A stretch of 64,000 nt of DNA from Prosopocoilus inquinatus. Lineage: Eukaryota > Arthropoda > Insecta > Coleoptera > Lucanidae. Positions 52,540 to 64,000 of the stretch are shown here, one piece after another; the first letter of the stretch is position 1, and every line of letters starts with the position of its first letter. Under the pieces are notes generated by a model. That model saw only the letters and a list, made by a program, of their open reading frames with translations. It searched no databases and was not told the DNA's origin. The DNA is taken from the NCBI GenBank assembly GCA_036172665.1, contig CM069870.1, positions 64,480,212-64,544,211 on the forward strand, written 5' to 3'. Made by a program: the position numbers and the translations under genes.

Positions 52540-54720
52540 TAAATTAATTATTATATTTTTTCGTTACCAATAATTAGTAAGTTAATTGTAAGTTTTTGTA
52601 ATCCCGAAATCGTAATTTGTAAGTGATCCTTTTACGCTATTTTCATTAATTAATTTTCTGGGTGCTAACTTCTCGAGAACACCTTACTTAATGAACTTTA
52701 TATATTTATTCTGCTTAATATTTAGTAAACCTTTCTGCTTAATATTTAGTAAACCTTTAGTAACTGAAACAATTAAGTTAAAAATGTAAAAATGACAACA
52801 AAACAAGTACGTGTTATGTATGGTCCTTGGGTTTGGTTGACATTTACCTTACTTGATGAGGTTTGAAAAAAGAACTGTCATATTCTTTATTTTTTCAACC
52901 ACATAATACCACTTACAAAATAGCAACTATACAAACAATAGTACTTATCGAGTACCCGAGTATTTATCGGGTAACGGGTAACTACGTGGGTATCAGTAAC
53001 AGGTACCCTGGTAGCAAAATTATGGGTATCGGTATCCCTAGAAGATACTTACGTATTAAGTTTTTTTTTGTGGTATATTGAGGTAATAGAAGGAAAAGTA
53101 ACAAAAATTTTATATTTATTGAAAAAACCTCAATGTAACAAAGAGTAAAATTATATAGTATACAGACTGTTAAAAAATAACTCGGCACTATTGCTAACTT
53201 TTTTATTATTAAAGTTACAGATAAGGGAAAAGAAGAGCATTTTTAATGGAACACGCTGTATATTATTTGACCGATCGATAAAGAATAAAATTCTGAATTA
53301 AAATTGTCCTTTATCATTTTATCGGAAATTAATAAATAAAGAAGATATTTTGATTTTTACAAACTCATTAAGAGGGCTGTGTTTCAATTGATGAAGAACC
53401 GGACACTGTAGTTTTGGTATATCTCGAAGTGCATCGTAAAAATTTGACAAGAAACTGAATGATAGTAGCAGTAGTTTATGTTTGGACGCTATTTATATCA
53501 TTTAATAAATCTTTAATCAAATGAAATTAAGTAACGTTACCCGAGGTCGTGTTGCTCAAAACATTGTCTTATGAAAATTCTTGTTATTAAAAGATTTTTA
53601 CAAAACTCAGACAGAAACACCTTTTATCACAAATGAAAGGAACTCACTATAGAACAAAATTTATTTTTTGAGTTCTAAACTGATGTACGCACAAGAAAAT
53701 TTGAAAGATTTTTCAACTTTCTAGCCAAGGCCGTTTTTACGTAAGAATTGGTTTAAACAGTGACATCCTACGATTACTTTTTACCTAACATTTCACTAGA
53801 ATTGACAAATTGAAGCCAATTTGCTACAGTTCCATTTAAATAAATGGCAACAAGGGCAAGTACGCGAGTCTTAGTTTTTTATTATTATTATTAAATGAAT
53901 GATGTTGATTCTTGTCCGAAGAAAATTGAAAGTAAATGTTTTTTTTTTAATTTTGAACCGGACAGAAATATGATTGGAAAAACTCTCAACGTTTCGCTAT
54001 CAGCCGAAAGAATGAATATTTCATAAGTGGTATGTGGTAGAAAAGATAAAGAATATGACAGTTTTTCTCCAAACCTCATCAAGTAAAGTAAATGTCAACC
54101 AAACCCGAGGACCATACATAATACGTACTTGTTTTGTTGTTATTTTTACATTTTTAACTTAATTGTTTCACATATAAAATAGCGACATCTTACTATCGCT
54201 TTTTGACCTAACATTGCAGTAGGATAGACAAATTGAAACGGGATTTGCTCCTAATGAGTCTCCCATGCAAGGCGGCCATGCTTGCTGTCAAAGCATAATG
54301 AGGCTGCTCGAGGTTCTCACTGCAATCAAAAACGATATGCACAAAATTTTTTTAATTGTTTCAGTTACAAATTATAATTTTTCACTTACAAGTACTTACT
54401 AAAGGTTTACTAAATATTAAGCAGAATAAATATATAAAGTTCATTAAGTAAGGTGTTCTCGAGAAGTTAGCACCCAGAAAATTAATTAATGAAAATATCG
54501 TAAAAGGATCACTTACAAATTACGCTTTCGGGATTACAAAAACTTACAATTAAGTTACTAATTATTGGTAACGAAAAAATATAATAATTAAAATAGTTGG
54601 GGGCTCCCGAGAAGTTAGCACCAAAATAGTCAACTGTGTTTTTCTCCCGAACAAAGATCTTACAAATTATTACCTATCGGTCATAAGTAACTACTAATTG
54701 ATTACTGATTGGTACGAAAT
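52540..54720. mobile_element. 2.2-kb inverted-repeat element inside LINE B
   Basis: The left arm (about 52545-52920) pairs with the right arm (about 54010-54600) over segments such as GTGCTAACTTCTCGAGAACA, TTGTAATCCCGAAA and GGTTTGGTTGACATTTACCT. The right arm is longer because of the retroposon at 54171-54351. The centre holds a GGGTATCGGTA-rich patch (52960-53040) and a Penelope-type fragment (53930-54015). Exact ends were not fixed. Confidence 0.65.
54171..54351 (-). mobile_element. 181-bp retroposon with 12-bp target duplication
   Basis: It is flanked by TTAATTGTTTCA at 54159-54170 and 54352-54363. The body matches 39785-39960 in reverse (CTATCGCTTTTTGACCTAAC, GACAAATTGAAACGGG). A long duplication of this size points to target-primed reverse transcription. 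Confidence 0.85.
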
Positions 54721-55440
54721 TGTAAGTTAATAAACTATTATTGTAGGGGCCAACTTCACGGAGCCAAATAATGAATAATGAATGTTGTATGTACGTTTAT
54801 TTTTTACTTACTTTTATATGCCAACGAAAATGCATCTCGGTGGACAAAATTAAATGATTATCATTGTTATAACACTCGTAATGGATTTTTATTAGAAATC
54901 CCGCATCATAAATTAGGTTTTTTCAAAAAATCGCCAAAATATTTAGCCGTAACAGCTTACAATAAAATTCTAAATACTTACAAATCTTTGAAAAATAAAG
55001 TTTAAGCGAAAACTGAAAATACTTCTAATTACAAAATATTATTACACATTTGGAGAATTCTTGGAAGATGCTTCTTTGTAATTGCTTAATGAACCAGTAT
55101 GTATTACTTTTAATGTATGTGTATTTTAATGTACTTTCATTTTAAATGTTTTCATTTAATAACTCTGACTTTGTCCAAAACCATGTACTTGGTCAAATGG
55201 ATCGAAATAAATTATTATTAATATTATTAAAGGAAGTTTGTTTTAAAAACTCGACTGGTATTTCATCGAAGCCTGTCGAATTTGTGTTTGTTAAGGATAT
55301 TATAGTTTTTCTAATTTCATTGATATCGGTGAGTATTAAGTAGTAGGTTCAAAATTTTTGCTATTTGAGAAACCGATGAAATTGTAGTTAGAAAGTGTAA
55401 TTGAAAATAATTTCGAAGTGAAACACAAACGCTTTTGATC

Positions 55441-55884
55441 TTTCAGGCTCGCTCTTGAAACCGACCTCGAGTAATTGACTTGAAAATAGTACGTTGCGTG
55501 GAAATTGCCCTGATTTCAAGTACCACATGTTCGTCGTTGACAAATTTTATTTTGCGTATTTTAACGCAGCACACCTGCCCGATGCATGTTTCATACATGC
55601 AAATTATTCGTGATACGACAAAACTGCGCGTATGCCCGCCAACTTTCCGATTCAGTTGCGTTCCGGTTTCAGAATTTACAGCCGTCGATTTAGCAAAAAA
55701 AAACATCAACAAATAAGAAAGAAAAAAAATCGTTGGAACGCCGCCGAACAAGGTGCGATGTTATCAGCCTTTCGTTATCAAAGCCTGATAACCTGATCAG
55801 TTATTCGCCTGCCACACAATCAGAAGCCACAGTGTTCGATCGAGTGCAGTGTTCTTAGTGACGTGGAAAACTGAAAAGACAAAA
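55441..55884 (+). promoter_or_regulatory. Tetraspanin promoter and 5' untranslated region
   Basis: TCAGTT at 55797-55802 fits the arthropod initiator and would give an 86-nt leader before the ATG at 55885. No TATA box or clear DPE at the expected spacing is seen, so the start site is tentative. A minus-strand frame at 55443-55751 is not supported as a gene. Confidence 0.35.
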
Positions 55885-55956
55885 ATGGGGAAGGACCTCA
55901 ACGTAGGGATGAAGTGCATTAAATACATGCTCTTCATCACGAACTTCATGTTCGTG
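55885..55956 (+). CDS. Tetraspanin, first coding exon (remainder beyond window)
   Basis: ATG at 55885 opens 24 codons, MGKDLNVGMKCIKYMLFITN then FMFV, ending exactly at donor GTAAGT (55957). The short charged leader, the Cys-Ile-Lys-Tyr entry and the start of the first membrane segment are the classic N-terminus of tetraspanins, four-pass proteins that organise membrane microdomains. An intron at this point in the first membrane segment is usual in the family. No second exon is visible in the following 8 kb, so intron 1 is longer than 8 kb. Which tetraspanin it is cannot be told from 24 residues. Confidence 0.8.
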
Positions 55957-56577
55957 GTAAGTACAGTGCGTTTTTTTCCAGCGTCGCATATGTTATTAAT
56001 CGAAGTAAAGCAAAACGCGTTACCTTTGTGAGCCTCACTGATAAAGACTTCGATAAGAATTCTAGGCCATTTTTAATATATAATAAAACAAAAATGGTGG
56101 AAACTCAAACATCCGTTGACGATGCGTTGGTAAAAAGATGACCTCTTTCCCAGCGTGCGTGTAATTTGAATTTTATTTCGCAATAATAAATTGTAGCAAA
56201 TTAGTTTGCAGGTTGTAAAACGTCATGTTTACGTAGGGAGAGATTAATTGTTTTAATCTGGTCGCTTTCGAGAAAATGACGGGCTTTTATGGCACCTACT
56301 GTTGGAGGAGATAAGACGCGTCATGTGTCCCATGTATGTGTCAATCCGATGATAAAAATAAGCGATTTATTGGGCAAAATTTTTGGCAAACGAACGCGAA
56401 AATTGACGGCCACGTACACACCAATTTCGCGCATGAAACGCTTTTTTGGCAGCAAAACGACCGTTAAAATTCCTCCTTTTAAGATCGACGTATGATTTTA
56501 TTTATTATTATTTTTTTTAATAAATCAGACCGTTTTGTTTCTGTTGTTGAAACAAGCTCGCTTAGGGGAAAAGACTC
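55957..56577 (+). other. Start of tetraspanin intron 1
   Basis: No repeat or coding content recognised. A 68-codon frame at 56289-56495 has no family signature. Confidence 0.4.
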
Positions 56578-59500
56578 TTTCGAAGCAAAAAGTTTATCAT
56601 GTCGGTTATCTCTCGGTTTAGTTAATTTATTAACGTTGGGATTAATGATTGAACTTTGTAATTGAGAAACTTTATCTTATTGTTCGGTATTGTTTTTTTT
56701 TTGGTTGCCATAAAATAAGCGTTCAAATGCACCCACCAATTTTAAATGAGTGTAGTTAAAATGGACAGTATATCCAAAAATTCTATAATCACTTGGCTTT
56801 CTTCTTAACGCGCGAATAAGATTGTTATGGTAATTTTGGAATAAGGGACGTAGTCACATTTAATAGGAAACAAGAACTTACATTCTGGACAGCCACAGTT
56901 ACACTATTTTAAACTATAGCTTTACATGCTCTAACAATATTACCTACTTCTTGTTACAAGTTACAAAAACGTAGGGTTTTTTTATTATTTGCGAACTGAA
57001 GTAGGCAAATGGATGTATTGTATTGGTACAAATAGTTTACCATAAAGTTAGAATTCGTTATGCACAGGTGTTCTTTATTGATTAGAAATAATCCACGGCT
57101 GTTTATCTTTAAAGTAACATCTACATCATTACTCATCTACACGTTTATTTTAAATTGACAAAATCTGTAAATAATTTCCTGACCGTTTTCCTCGTCACAA
57201 TATGAAATACAGTTAAGCTTGTACCAATAACAAAACGTAAACCAAAAATTAAAAAAAAAAACTAATTAATACGACTAGAAACTACTTGCAATTAAAATAG
57301 GTGTAATTGGCAAGTTTAAAAATTTGAATCAAGATTGGGAAAGATTTGTTACCTAACAGAAGCATAGCGGAGTCAGTTTAATTTTTTTTTAATGATTTTG
57401 GCGCCTGGTGCCTTCTTGGTACTTATAGTTTGTGTTTTGGTTCAGGGATACCTGGGATTTGTACTGATTTCTTCAATCTGAGTTTCGTAAGACGAATGAC
57501 AAATCTAGTAAGTCGACCGCTGTTGCAGCTTACAACACGATTAATATTAAAATGAAATAAAAAATCTTAAAATAAATCATATATTATAGGAACACTATAT
57601 TCCCAAAATACACAGTTATAATAAAGCAGGATATCTTAATAGCACTTAAAATTACTTTCGAAGATGCTACTGATACAAGTTTTGGATAAAAACAGCCAAT
57701 ATTAGGGTAAAATCCTTGAATTCAAACCTCCTCACGCACTATTAATATCAAATGACGTGATCACTTTAGTTTAATCAATTAATTAATTTTAATGGTTAAA
57801 CCCTTTATATTTGAAATAATATTAATTACTTAATTAATAAATTTATCCAACACTTGTTTGTTATAAAGTCATAATAATGCCGACTTTGAATATATTATGA
57901 GGTTTATAAAACACTAGTGGAATTATGAAACCATAATTAAACTGCTATTCAAAATCGGCACTGTTAAGAATCAGTTGGGCCATAATACAGTTTAGAAATG
58001 TATTAAGCAAAAATGTAGGTTTTAAGTCACTTCAAACTATTTCAAATTTCATAAATGCAACCTCTCATAATATCGAGGAATGCAACATAAAATTAAGTAT
58101 AATTGAAATTTCAAACATACACCGAAAGTTTCAGTTGAAATTGATGATGTAAAGCTTCGGATATTCGGTACGTAGAGATGCAATGTTTCATAAAAGTTAA
58201 GTTGCGATTAAATAATATTATAATGTATTAAAACGCGCACAAGATCTCGGAGAAATACGCGCGTGGACAGAACTTCTAAGAATTTCAGATGCCCACGGGT
58301 AGACGTTAGCAGAAAAGAATGAGGTCGAGCATACGGAAACCGCTTTATTGTACCTAATTCATGCACTCAATTAAGGATATTTTTCGCATAACAAGTGCAA
58401 CAACCGATATTCCCCATTTGCGTAACAATCAGGAAGGAGAAAAGTGCTTAAGTAGAGCGGGAACGTACAAGAAATGGATTGTATTTTTGTATTTTAATTT
58501 CTTTTCGAATCAGATAGTTTTCTTAGTTTGTAATTGATTTCGCGCATCAAGATATCAACTCTTCACTGTGTGTCACATATATTTGAATATATTATGAGGC
58601 CTATAAAACACTAGTGGAATTATGGACCCATAATTAAAGTGTTATTCAAAATCTGCATTATTATGACTTGATAATAAAGAGATGTTGGATCAAGCTATGT
58701 ATTACTCTTTCGAAGCAAAAAGTTTATCACTTCGGTTATCTCTTGGTTTAGCTAATTTGTTAACGTTGCGATTAATGAAATATATAAAATAGCGACATCT
58801 TACTATCGCTTTTTGACCTAACATTGCGATTAATGATTGAACTTTGTAATTGAGAAACTTTATCTTATTGTTCGGTATTTTTTTTTTTTTGGTTGCCATA
58901 AAATAAGCGTTCAGATGCACCCACCAATTTTAAATGAGAGTAGTTAAAATGGACAGTGTATCCAAAAATTCTATACTCACTTGGCTTTCTTCTTAACGCG
59001 CGAATAATATTGTTATGGTAATTTTGGAATAAGGGACGTAGTCACATTTAATATGAAACAAGAACTTACATTCTGGACAGCCACAGTTACACTATTTTAA
59101 ACTATAGCTTTACATGCTCTAATAATATTACCTATTTCTTGTTACAAATTATAAAAACGTAGGGATTTTATATTATTTGGGAACTGAAGTAAGCAGATGG
59201 ATGTACTGTATTACTACAAATAGTTTACCATAAAGTTAGAATTCGTTATGCACAGGTGTTCTTTACTGATTAGAAATAATCCACGGCTGTTTATCTTTAA
59301 AGTAACATCTACATCATTACTCATCTACATGTTTATTTTAAATTGACAAAATCTGTAAATAATTTCCTGATCGTTTTCCTCGTCACAATCTGAAATACAG
59401 TTAAGCTCGCACCAATAACACAACTTGTAATTAAAATAGATATAATTGGAAAGTTTAAACATTTGAATCAAGATTGGGAAAGATTTGTTACATAACAGAA

Positions 59501-60790
59501 GCACAGCGGAGTCAGTTTAATTTTTTTTTTAATGATTTTGGCGCCTGGTGGTACTTGTAGTTTGTGTTTTGGTTAAGGGATACTTGGATTTGTACTGATT
59601 TCTTCAATGTGAATTTCGTAAGACGAATGATAAATCTAGTAAGTCGACCGCTGTTGCAGCTTACTACATGATTAATATTAAAATGAAATAAAAAATCTAA
59701 AAATAAATCATATATTATAGGAACGCCATATTCCCAAAATACACAGTTACATTAGAGTAAAATCCTTGAATTCAAACCTCCTCACGCACTGTTAATATCA
59801 AATGACGTGATGAATTTAGTTTAATCAATTAATTAATTTTAACGGTTAAACCCTTTATATTTGAAATAATATTAATTACTCAATTAATAACTTTATCCAA
59901 CACTTGTTTGTTATAAAGTCATAATTGCCGACTTTGAATATATTATGAGGTTTATAAAACACTAGTGGAATTATGAACCCATAATTAAACTGCTATTCAA
60001 AATCGGCACTGTTAAGAATATTAGGCCATAATACAGTTTAGAAATGTATTAAGCAAAAATGTAAGTTTTAAGTCACTTCAAACTATTTCAAATTTCATAA
60101 ATGCAAACTCTCACAATATCGAGGAATGCAACATAAAATTAAGTTCAATTGAAATTTCAAACATACACCGATAGTTTCAGTCGAAACTGATGATGTAAAG
60201 GTTCGGATATTCGGTACGTAGAAATCCAATGTTTCATAAAAATTAAGTTGTGATTAAATAATATTATAATGTATTAAAACGTGTACAAGATATCGGAAAA
60301 ATGTGTAGACAGAACTTACCAGAATTTCAGATGCCCGCGGGTCGGCGTTAGCAGAGAAGAATGAGATCGAGCATACGAAAGCCGCTATATTGTACGTAAT
60401 TCATGCACTCAATTAAGGATATTTTTCGCATAACGAGTGCGACATCCGATATTCCCCATTTGCGTAACAATCAGGAAGGAGAAAAGTGCTTAAGTAGAGC
60501 GGGAGCGTACAAGAAATGGATCTTCCGGGTCTTTCGAGCGAAGCCTCTTGACCTAACTTACGTTCCTCGTTGAAGTAGTATTTTTGTATTTTAATTTCTT
60601 TTCTAATCAGACAGTTTCCTTAGTTTGTAATTAATATCGCGAATGAAGATATCAACTCTTCACTGTGTGTCATACATATTTGAATATATTATGAGGTCTA
60701 TAAAACACTAGTGGAATTATGAACCCATAATTAAAGTGTTATTCAAAATCGGCATTATTAATTCATAATAAACAGATGTTGGATCAAACT
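56578..60790. repeat. 2.1-kb tandem duplication in tetraspanin intron 1
   Basis: Copy 1 runs 56578-58707 and copy 2 runs 58708 to about 60790. Both begin TTTCGAAGCAAAAAGTTTAT and share their whole length at high identity with small indels. Each copy also repeats internally a block of about 75 bp (AATATATTATGAGG...AACACTAGTGGAATTATG...) at 57888/58582 and 59935/60682. Copy 2 has gained a 45-bp insertion (58779-58823) and about 55 bp near 60521-60575, and lost segments near 59410 and 59745. Confidence 0.85.
58779..58823 (-). mobile_element. 45-bp truncated retroposon with 13-bp target duplication
   Basis: In copy 2 only, the segment TATCGCTTTTTGACCTAACA and its left neighbour are inserted between two copies of TTGCGATTAATGA (58766-58778 and 58824-58836). 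Copy 1 has the empty site, TTGGGATTAATGA, near 56635. It is a severely truncated member of the family at 54171-54351. Confidence 0.85.
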
Positions 60791-61221
60791 ATGTATTACA
60801 CTCGTACCTTAACAGCAAATAAGTCACTCAAGAAAAATTAGCCTACAGTTTTCGTGGCTAAGCATTCCTTTCGTGACTTATTTGTCTTACAAGACATTTA
60901 CTTGATTAATAAATAGCTATAATTCTAATTTATATTAGATGAATAGAGCACGAATTATATACACGACATTTATCTGAGAAAAGTGCTTAAATTAGCAGGA
61001 AAAAAGCAAAAAATAATCAATTAAAAAGCAGGGAAAAAAAAACAACAAAAATAAGCATAACTTTCAAGGAGCAAAAATACGAAATCTTATTACTTATATT
61101 ATTACAATGAATATAAAGACTTAACTTTATTATTAAGTAGTTACAAAATATATATTTACTGATACATATAGCTAATTATTTAGCTATTTATATGTATTAC
61201 TTAAAATAATTGTCATAATAA
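60791..61221. other. Intron, A-rich flank of hAT relic
   Basis: 60960-61060 is A-rich with AGCAGG/AAAAAGCA motifs. It may be a terminal region of the hAT relic that follows; no inverted ends were found. Confidence 0.3.
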
Positions 61222-61467
61222 TTAATAATTACAGTTTTCTACTTTAAACCTTTTTCTTCTGTCGCTTAGGATATTTTTAAATGAAGAAAAACTTCTGTCG
61301 ACATTGTAAAAATGTGCGGATGGGGGTTGGAAAACCCACTTCTCATCCCCTTTTGCCCCCGATTCTTTAAACAATCCGCACAAAGTTGCATCTCGATTTT
61401 CTTTATTTGTAGCGTTCCTGGTTTTCGATAAGAAGGTCAGAAATCGATTTTCCAATTTGTTTCCCAC
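61222..61467 (-). pseudogene. hAT/CGBP1-like C-terminal relic
   Basis: The minus frame reads ...AHFYNVDRSFSSFKNILSDR then RKRFKVENCNY-stop. This is the same segment as VERSFSSYKNILTDRRQNFT at the end of the 2892-4400 gene, with Asp in place of the usual Glu. Upstream residues (KTRNATNKENRDATLCGLFK) are poorly conserved. It is a 3' fragment of a related transposon. Confidence 0.65.
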
Positions 61468-62109
61468 GGTTGCTCGAAAAGCGTTTCACGTGCATTTTTT
61501 AAATTGTCGAAAATGCTTCGCCTTTTCCTTTCTTTCTGGTTTTTACTCTGTTTGGACTTCAAATAGAATGAAACCTTGCGAGGATATCTCAAATAAAAAT
61601 TCTCAAATTTTTAAAAATAACAAAACTTGAAACTCGATATTATAAATATAAAATGGAAATTAGTCTTAACATGAACAAATTTTCCTTTTAATTAAGACCG
61701 ATTTTAATATTGAAATATTAAATAAAATTTTACAATCAAACAAAAATTCAAGATTATAGAAATAAATCAATATCAATGAAAATACAGAAATAAATAGAAA
61801 AAAAATTGTTTGGAGAGAAAGGCGAATAATCAGTACAAAACAAAAAAGAAAAACTGAGTTTGAAACTAGCTTTTCTTTGTGTGCAAAAATGATTTTTTCT
61901 TTCAACTCACTAACGCTGACTAGAAATTTTCTTGAAACATGGAATTTAAATTAAATTATTAAAAGATAATCGATTACGATTACATTGATTATAAAAGAAT
62001 ACAAACACACAATGAAGAGTTGGTAATTAATTGCAAACTAAGGAAACTGACTGATTGAAAAAAGAAATTAAAACAAAAAATACAACTTCGGCGCAGTTAG
62101 CTCAAGAGA
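61468..62109. other. Intron, no recognised feature
   Basis: AT-rich sequence without recognisable repeat or coding content beyond the relic flank. Confidence 0.4.
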
Positions 62110-62480
62110 TTTCACTCGATCGACTTCTTGTACGCTCTCGTTCTATTTAAGCACTTTTCTCCTTCCTAATTGTTACGCAAGTGAGGAATGTTTACTATGT
62201 AAAAAATATTCTTAATTAAGTACATAAATTAAGTACAATATTGCGTCTTCCGTACGCTCGATCTCATTCTTCTCTGATAACGCCGGGCCGTGTGCATCGC
62301 GAAATTCTTGAAACTTCTGCCCACGTATTTTTCTAAGATCTAGTACGCGTTTTAATACGTTATAATATTATTTAATCGCAACTTAAATTTTATGAAACAT
62401 TACATCTATACGTACTGAATATCCGAGCGTTTACATCATCAACTGAAACTCTTGGTGCATGTTTGAAGTTCGATTGATTT
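62110..62480 (-). repeat. Inverted partial third copy of the intron-1 repeat
   Basis: Reverse-complement match to about 58130-58475: AAGCACTTTTCTCCTTCC, GTACGCTCGATCTCATTCTT, TTTAATCGCAACTTAA and TTTACATCATCAACTGAAAC. It is more diverged than the two tandem copies are from each other, so it predates the tandem duplication. Confidence 0.75.
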
Positions 62481-64000
62481 GTTTCTGATTGGGAGATGAT
62501 GAACAAGATTTCCTTTCTTGCGAATTATACTTAATTCTGTGCAGCCGGTTTGTATTAATGCATAAAGGTACACAAAATTTTAAAAGTAAATAAAATGAAA
62601 GAAATAAATCAACAAACACATTATGTGGAGGATGAATACAATTTGGTGCTTAGTGCCGATGTTAATTAACTAATTGCTCGGATTTATTTATTTTTAAAAT
62701 TTTTTTCTCTACACAATTAGATTTTATTGACGAAGCGGTGAAATTAGCTCTAAAAAGTTTATAATAAAGGCTGTTGTTGAAGAAGACAAAAATAGTTCTT
62801 TTTGCTGGAAAAAAAAAATTAACAAGGAGAGGACTAACAAAACGACAAAAAAATATAATTTTAAAATAATAAATTGTATTACAGAATTCGTTAATATAGG
62901 AAACAGCATTTACACAGAACGTATCAGAGTTGTCTAACCATGTAGGGTTATTGTTTTCAGTTTTAATTTTCCAAACAAACAACATAGAACAAAATATTGA
63001 GCGGAAAATGTTTTCAATATTGATCTGTCTCAAAATTAAAAAAATGTCCATTTTCTTATTTCGTTATTTCTTTTTTTTTAAACAAAACTCAAGTGAATAT
63101 GGCACCAGGAAAGTAAAAAATGACGAGAGTCATTAGCGGCATAACTGTCAAGGAAAAAAATAAAAAAACGATATTCAAAATCTGTTATAAAACAAAAAAT
63201 TTAAGTTGATTTAATTGCACTGTAGCACATATTAAATTTCAACATGATTTTATCTGCTGCATTCATTGTTTATTTTGGACGATGAATTTGCTGGAATTTT
63301 TATGTTTTGCGCTTTTGAAATGTCATTTACTGTCAGTTATTATGTAGTTTAATGTATGTTCGTTTTATAATTAACGTCAGTTATACAATTCAGGCCATAT
63401 TACAAAAGCACAGAATTTCAAATCGCATTCAAAGTATTGATTTACTATTCGCAATTCGATTATTATAATTACGTGTGGAAGGTAATTTATATGACAATCT
63501 GCGGACATATTAATGCACACTACAAACAGTATTATCACAATTAGTTTTGAAATACGATTAGAATAAATAACGAACTCCAGAAGACAACGTTCAGTTTCTT
63601 TTTTGAGAAGAACAGAATAACTATAAAAAATAAATCATAAATTACTTACTATTATTGCTGGTATACAGTTCGCGGATATAGTAATATCAATAATAATTAT
63701 TCTTTTTTGAGGTGTATATACTATTTTATTCAGAACTGGGAATAAGAGAACTACATCACTTTTACTCCCAAGTTGACAAACATATTATTTCGGTCACGAT
63801 TTTAATTTTTTCCACTTCCAACCCCGAATAAAAATTGCTGTTAACCAAGTTTTAATTGATTTACAAGAGGAAGCGTTTGGAAAGGGGGTTAAAAAAAACT
63901 TAACGTTGCTATAATTGGAATGTAATTTTTCAATAACATCTTCTTAGCTTTGCTCTAATTCAATCTAGCCTCCGACTTTCCTTGTTAGTTTAATCGAATC
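62481..64000. other. Intron, no recognised gene or repeat
   Basis: About 1.5 kb of AT-rich sequence. Short frames near 62662-63136 on both strands lack family motifs. Confidence 0.4.

Larger units (their letters stand above)
51238..55140 (+). mobile_element. LINE B, inserted in LINE A and itself interrupted
   Basis: 51238-51459 is the end of the endonuclease domain (LQDLLISYNLTPTINNPTLG, then CMDNICTSYPG...NNGISDHSAQ). 51523-51870 is the linker. 52135-52515 is the reverse-transcriptase N-terminus (KIKYTPGHDDISPFVVKE, NNSFSQGIFPNGLKITKI, ENYRPISLLNCFSKIIEKI, FNPIQFGFRKG, then an in-frame TGA). After an inserted inverted-repeat element, 54778-55005 gives the C-terminus (DYHCYNTRNGFLLEIPHHKL...KSPKYLAVTAYNKIL). 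Several stops show it is dead. Confidence 0.72.
48110..55440 (-). mobile_element. LINE A reverse-transcriptase remnant, split by four or more later insertions
   Basis: Fragments in order on the minus strand: 55440-55150 (INEIRKTIISL...STGFDEIPVEFLKQT), 51235-51004 (IIKRIFETGCFPEKKLKVAL then ITSIYKNGDRS), 49211-48688 (FLERNKLLTDVRDNFQAHSS, KAFDSI, VEKGVSQGSILGPPLF then IIYINDLP), and 48510-48156 (LYAGD, FLSLKVDGQLNWQEQINYV). This is the normal order of a LINE reverse transcriptase of the CR1/Jockey group. It is interrupted by LINE B, the 49214-51001 palindrome and the 48513-48685 MITE, and carries further stops. Confidence 0.75.

Noticed and set aside
55443..55751. 102-residue minus-strand frame upstream of the tetraspanin
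   Set aside because: No recognised domain, overlaps the likely promoter, and part of it derives from LINE flank.

Overview
This window is AT-rich, intron-rich, transposon-laden eukaryotic DNA from an arthropod, most likely an insect; a beetle or other holometabolan is my guess and the order is not proven. The evidence is four conserved animal genes with GT-AG introns in consistent phase. They are the C-terminal half of bazooka/Par-3, a complete NIPA-type magnesium transporter, a complete calmodulin-like protein matching the Drosophila ecdysone-induced E63-1 (Eip63F-1), and the first coding exon of a tetraspanin.

Layout. 1-12.2 kb (+): the last eleven coding exons of bazooka (625 residues), whose introns hold a 4.05-kb foldback element carrying a hAT/CGBP1-like gene, a LINE 3' end, a hAT-type non-autonomous element with a perfect 8-bp target duplication, and a family of short palindromic repeats. 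13.3-14.7 kb (-): the NIPA transporter, convergent with bazooka. 15.36-20.13 kb: a 16-monomer satellite array. 20.7-37.4 kb (-): Eip63F-1 in four coding exons, with a 15-kb intron full of duplications. 37.4-55.8 kb: an 18-kb gene-free interval between the divergent Eip63F-1 and tetraspanin starts. It holds a TA-flanked element (38.3-39.3 kb), a head-to-tail array of four internally deleted units plus one long unit (40.0-47.4 kb), and a nested stack of LINEs, palindromes and MITEs (48.1-55.4 kb). 55.9 kb onward (+): the tetraspanin start and a first intron of more than 8 kb that contains a 2.1-kb tandem duplication, an inverted partial copy of it and a hAT relic.

Function. Bazooka is the cortical polarity scaffold that binds aPKC. 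NIPA proteins move Mg2+ across membranes. E63-1 is an EF-hand calcium sensor. Tetraspanins organise membrane microdomains. Nothing suggests these genes form a functional unit. They are ordinary neighbours separated by repeats.

The most unusual material is in the repeats: the deleted-unit array that ends in a full unit, the dated stack of nested insertions including a MITE inside a reverse-transcriptase catalytic box, giant TA-flanked palindromes, hammerhead-like motifs, palindromes conserved in every satellite monomer, and a probable alternative last exon of bazooka. All of this was read by eye; no alignment or database search was run.
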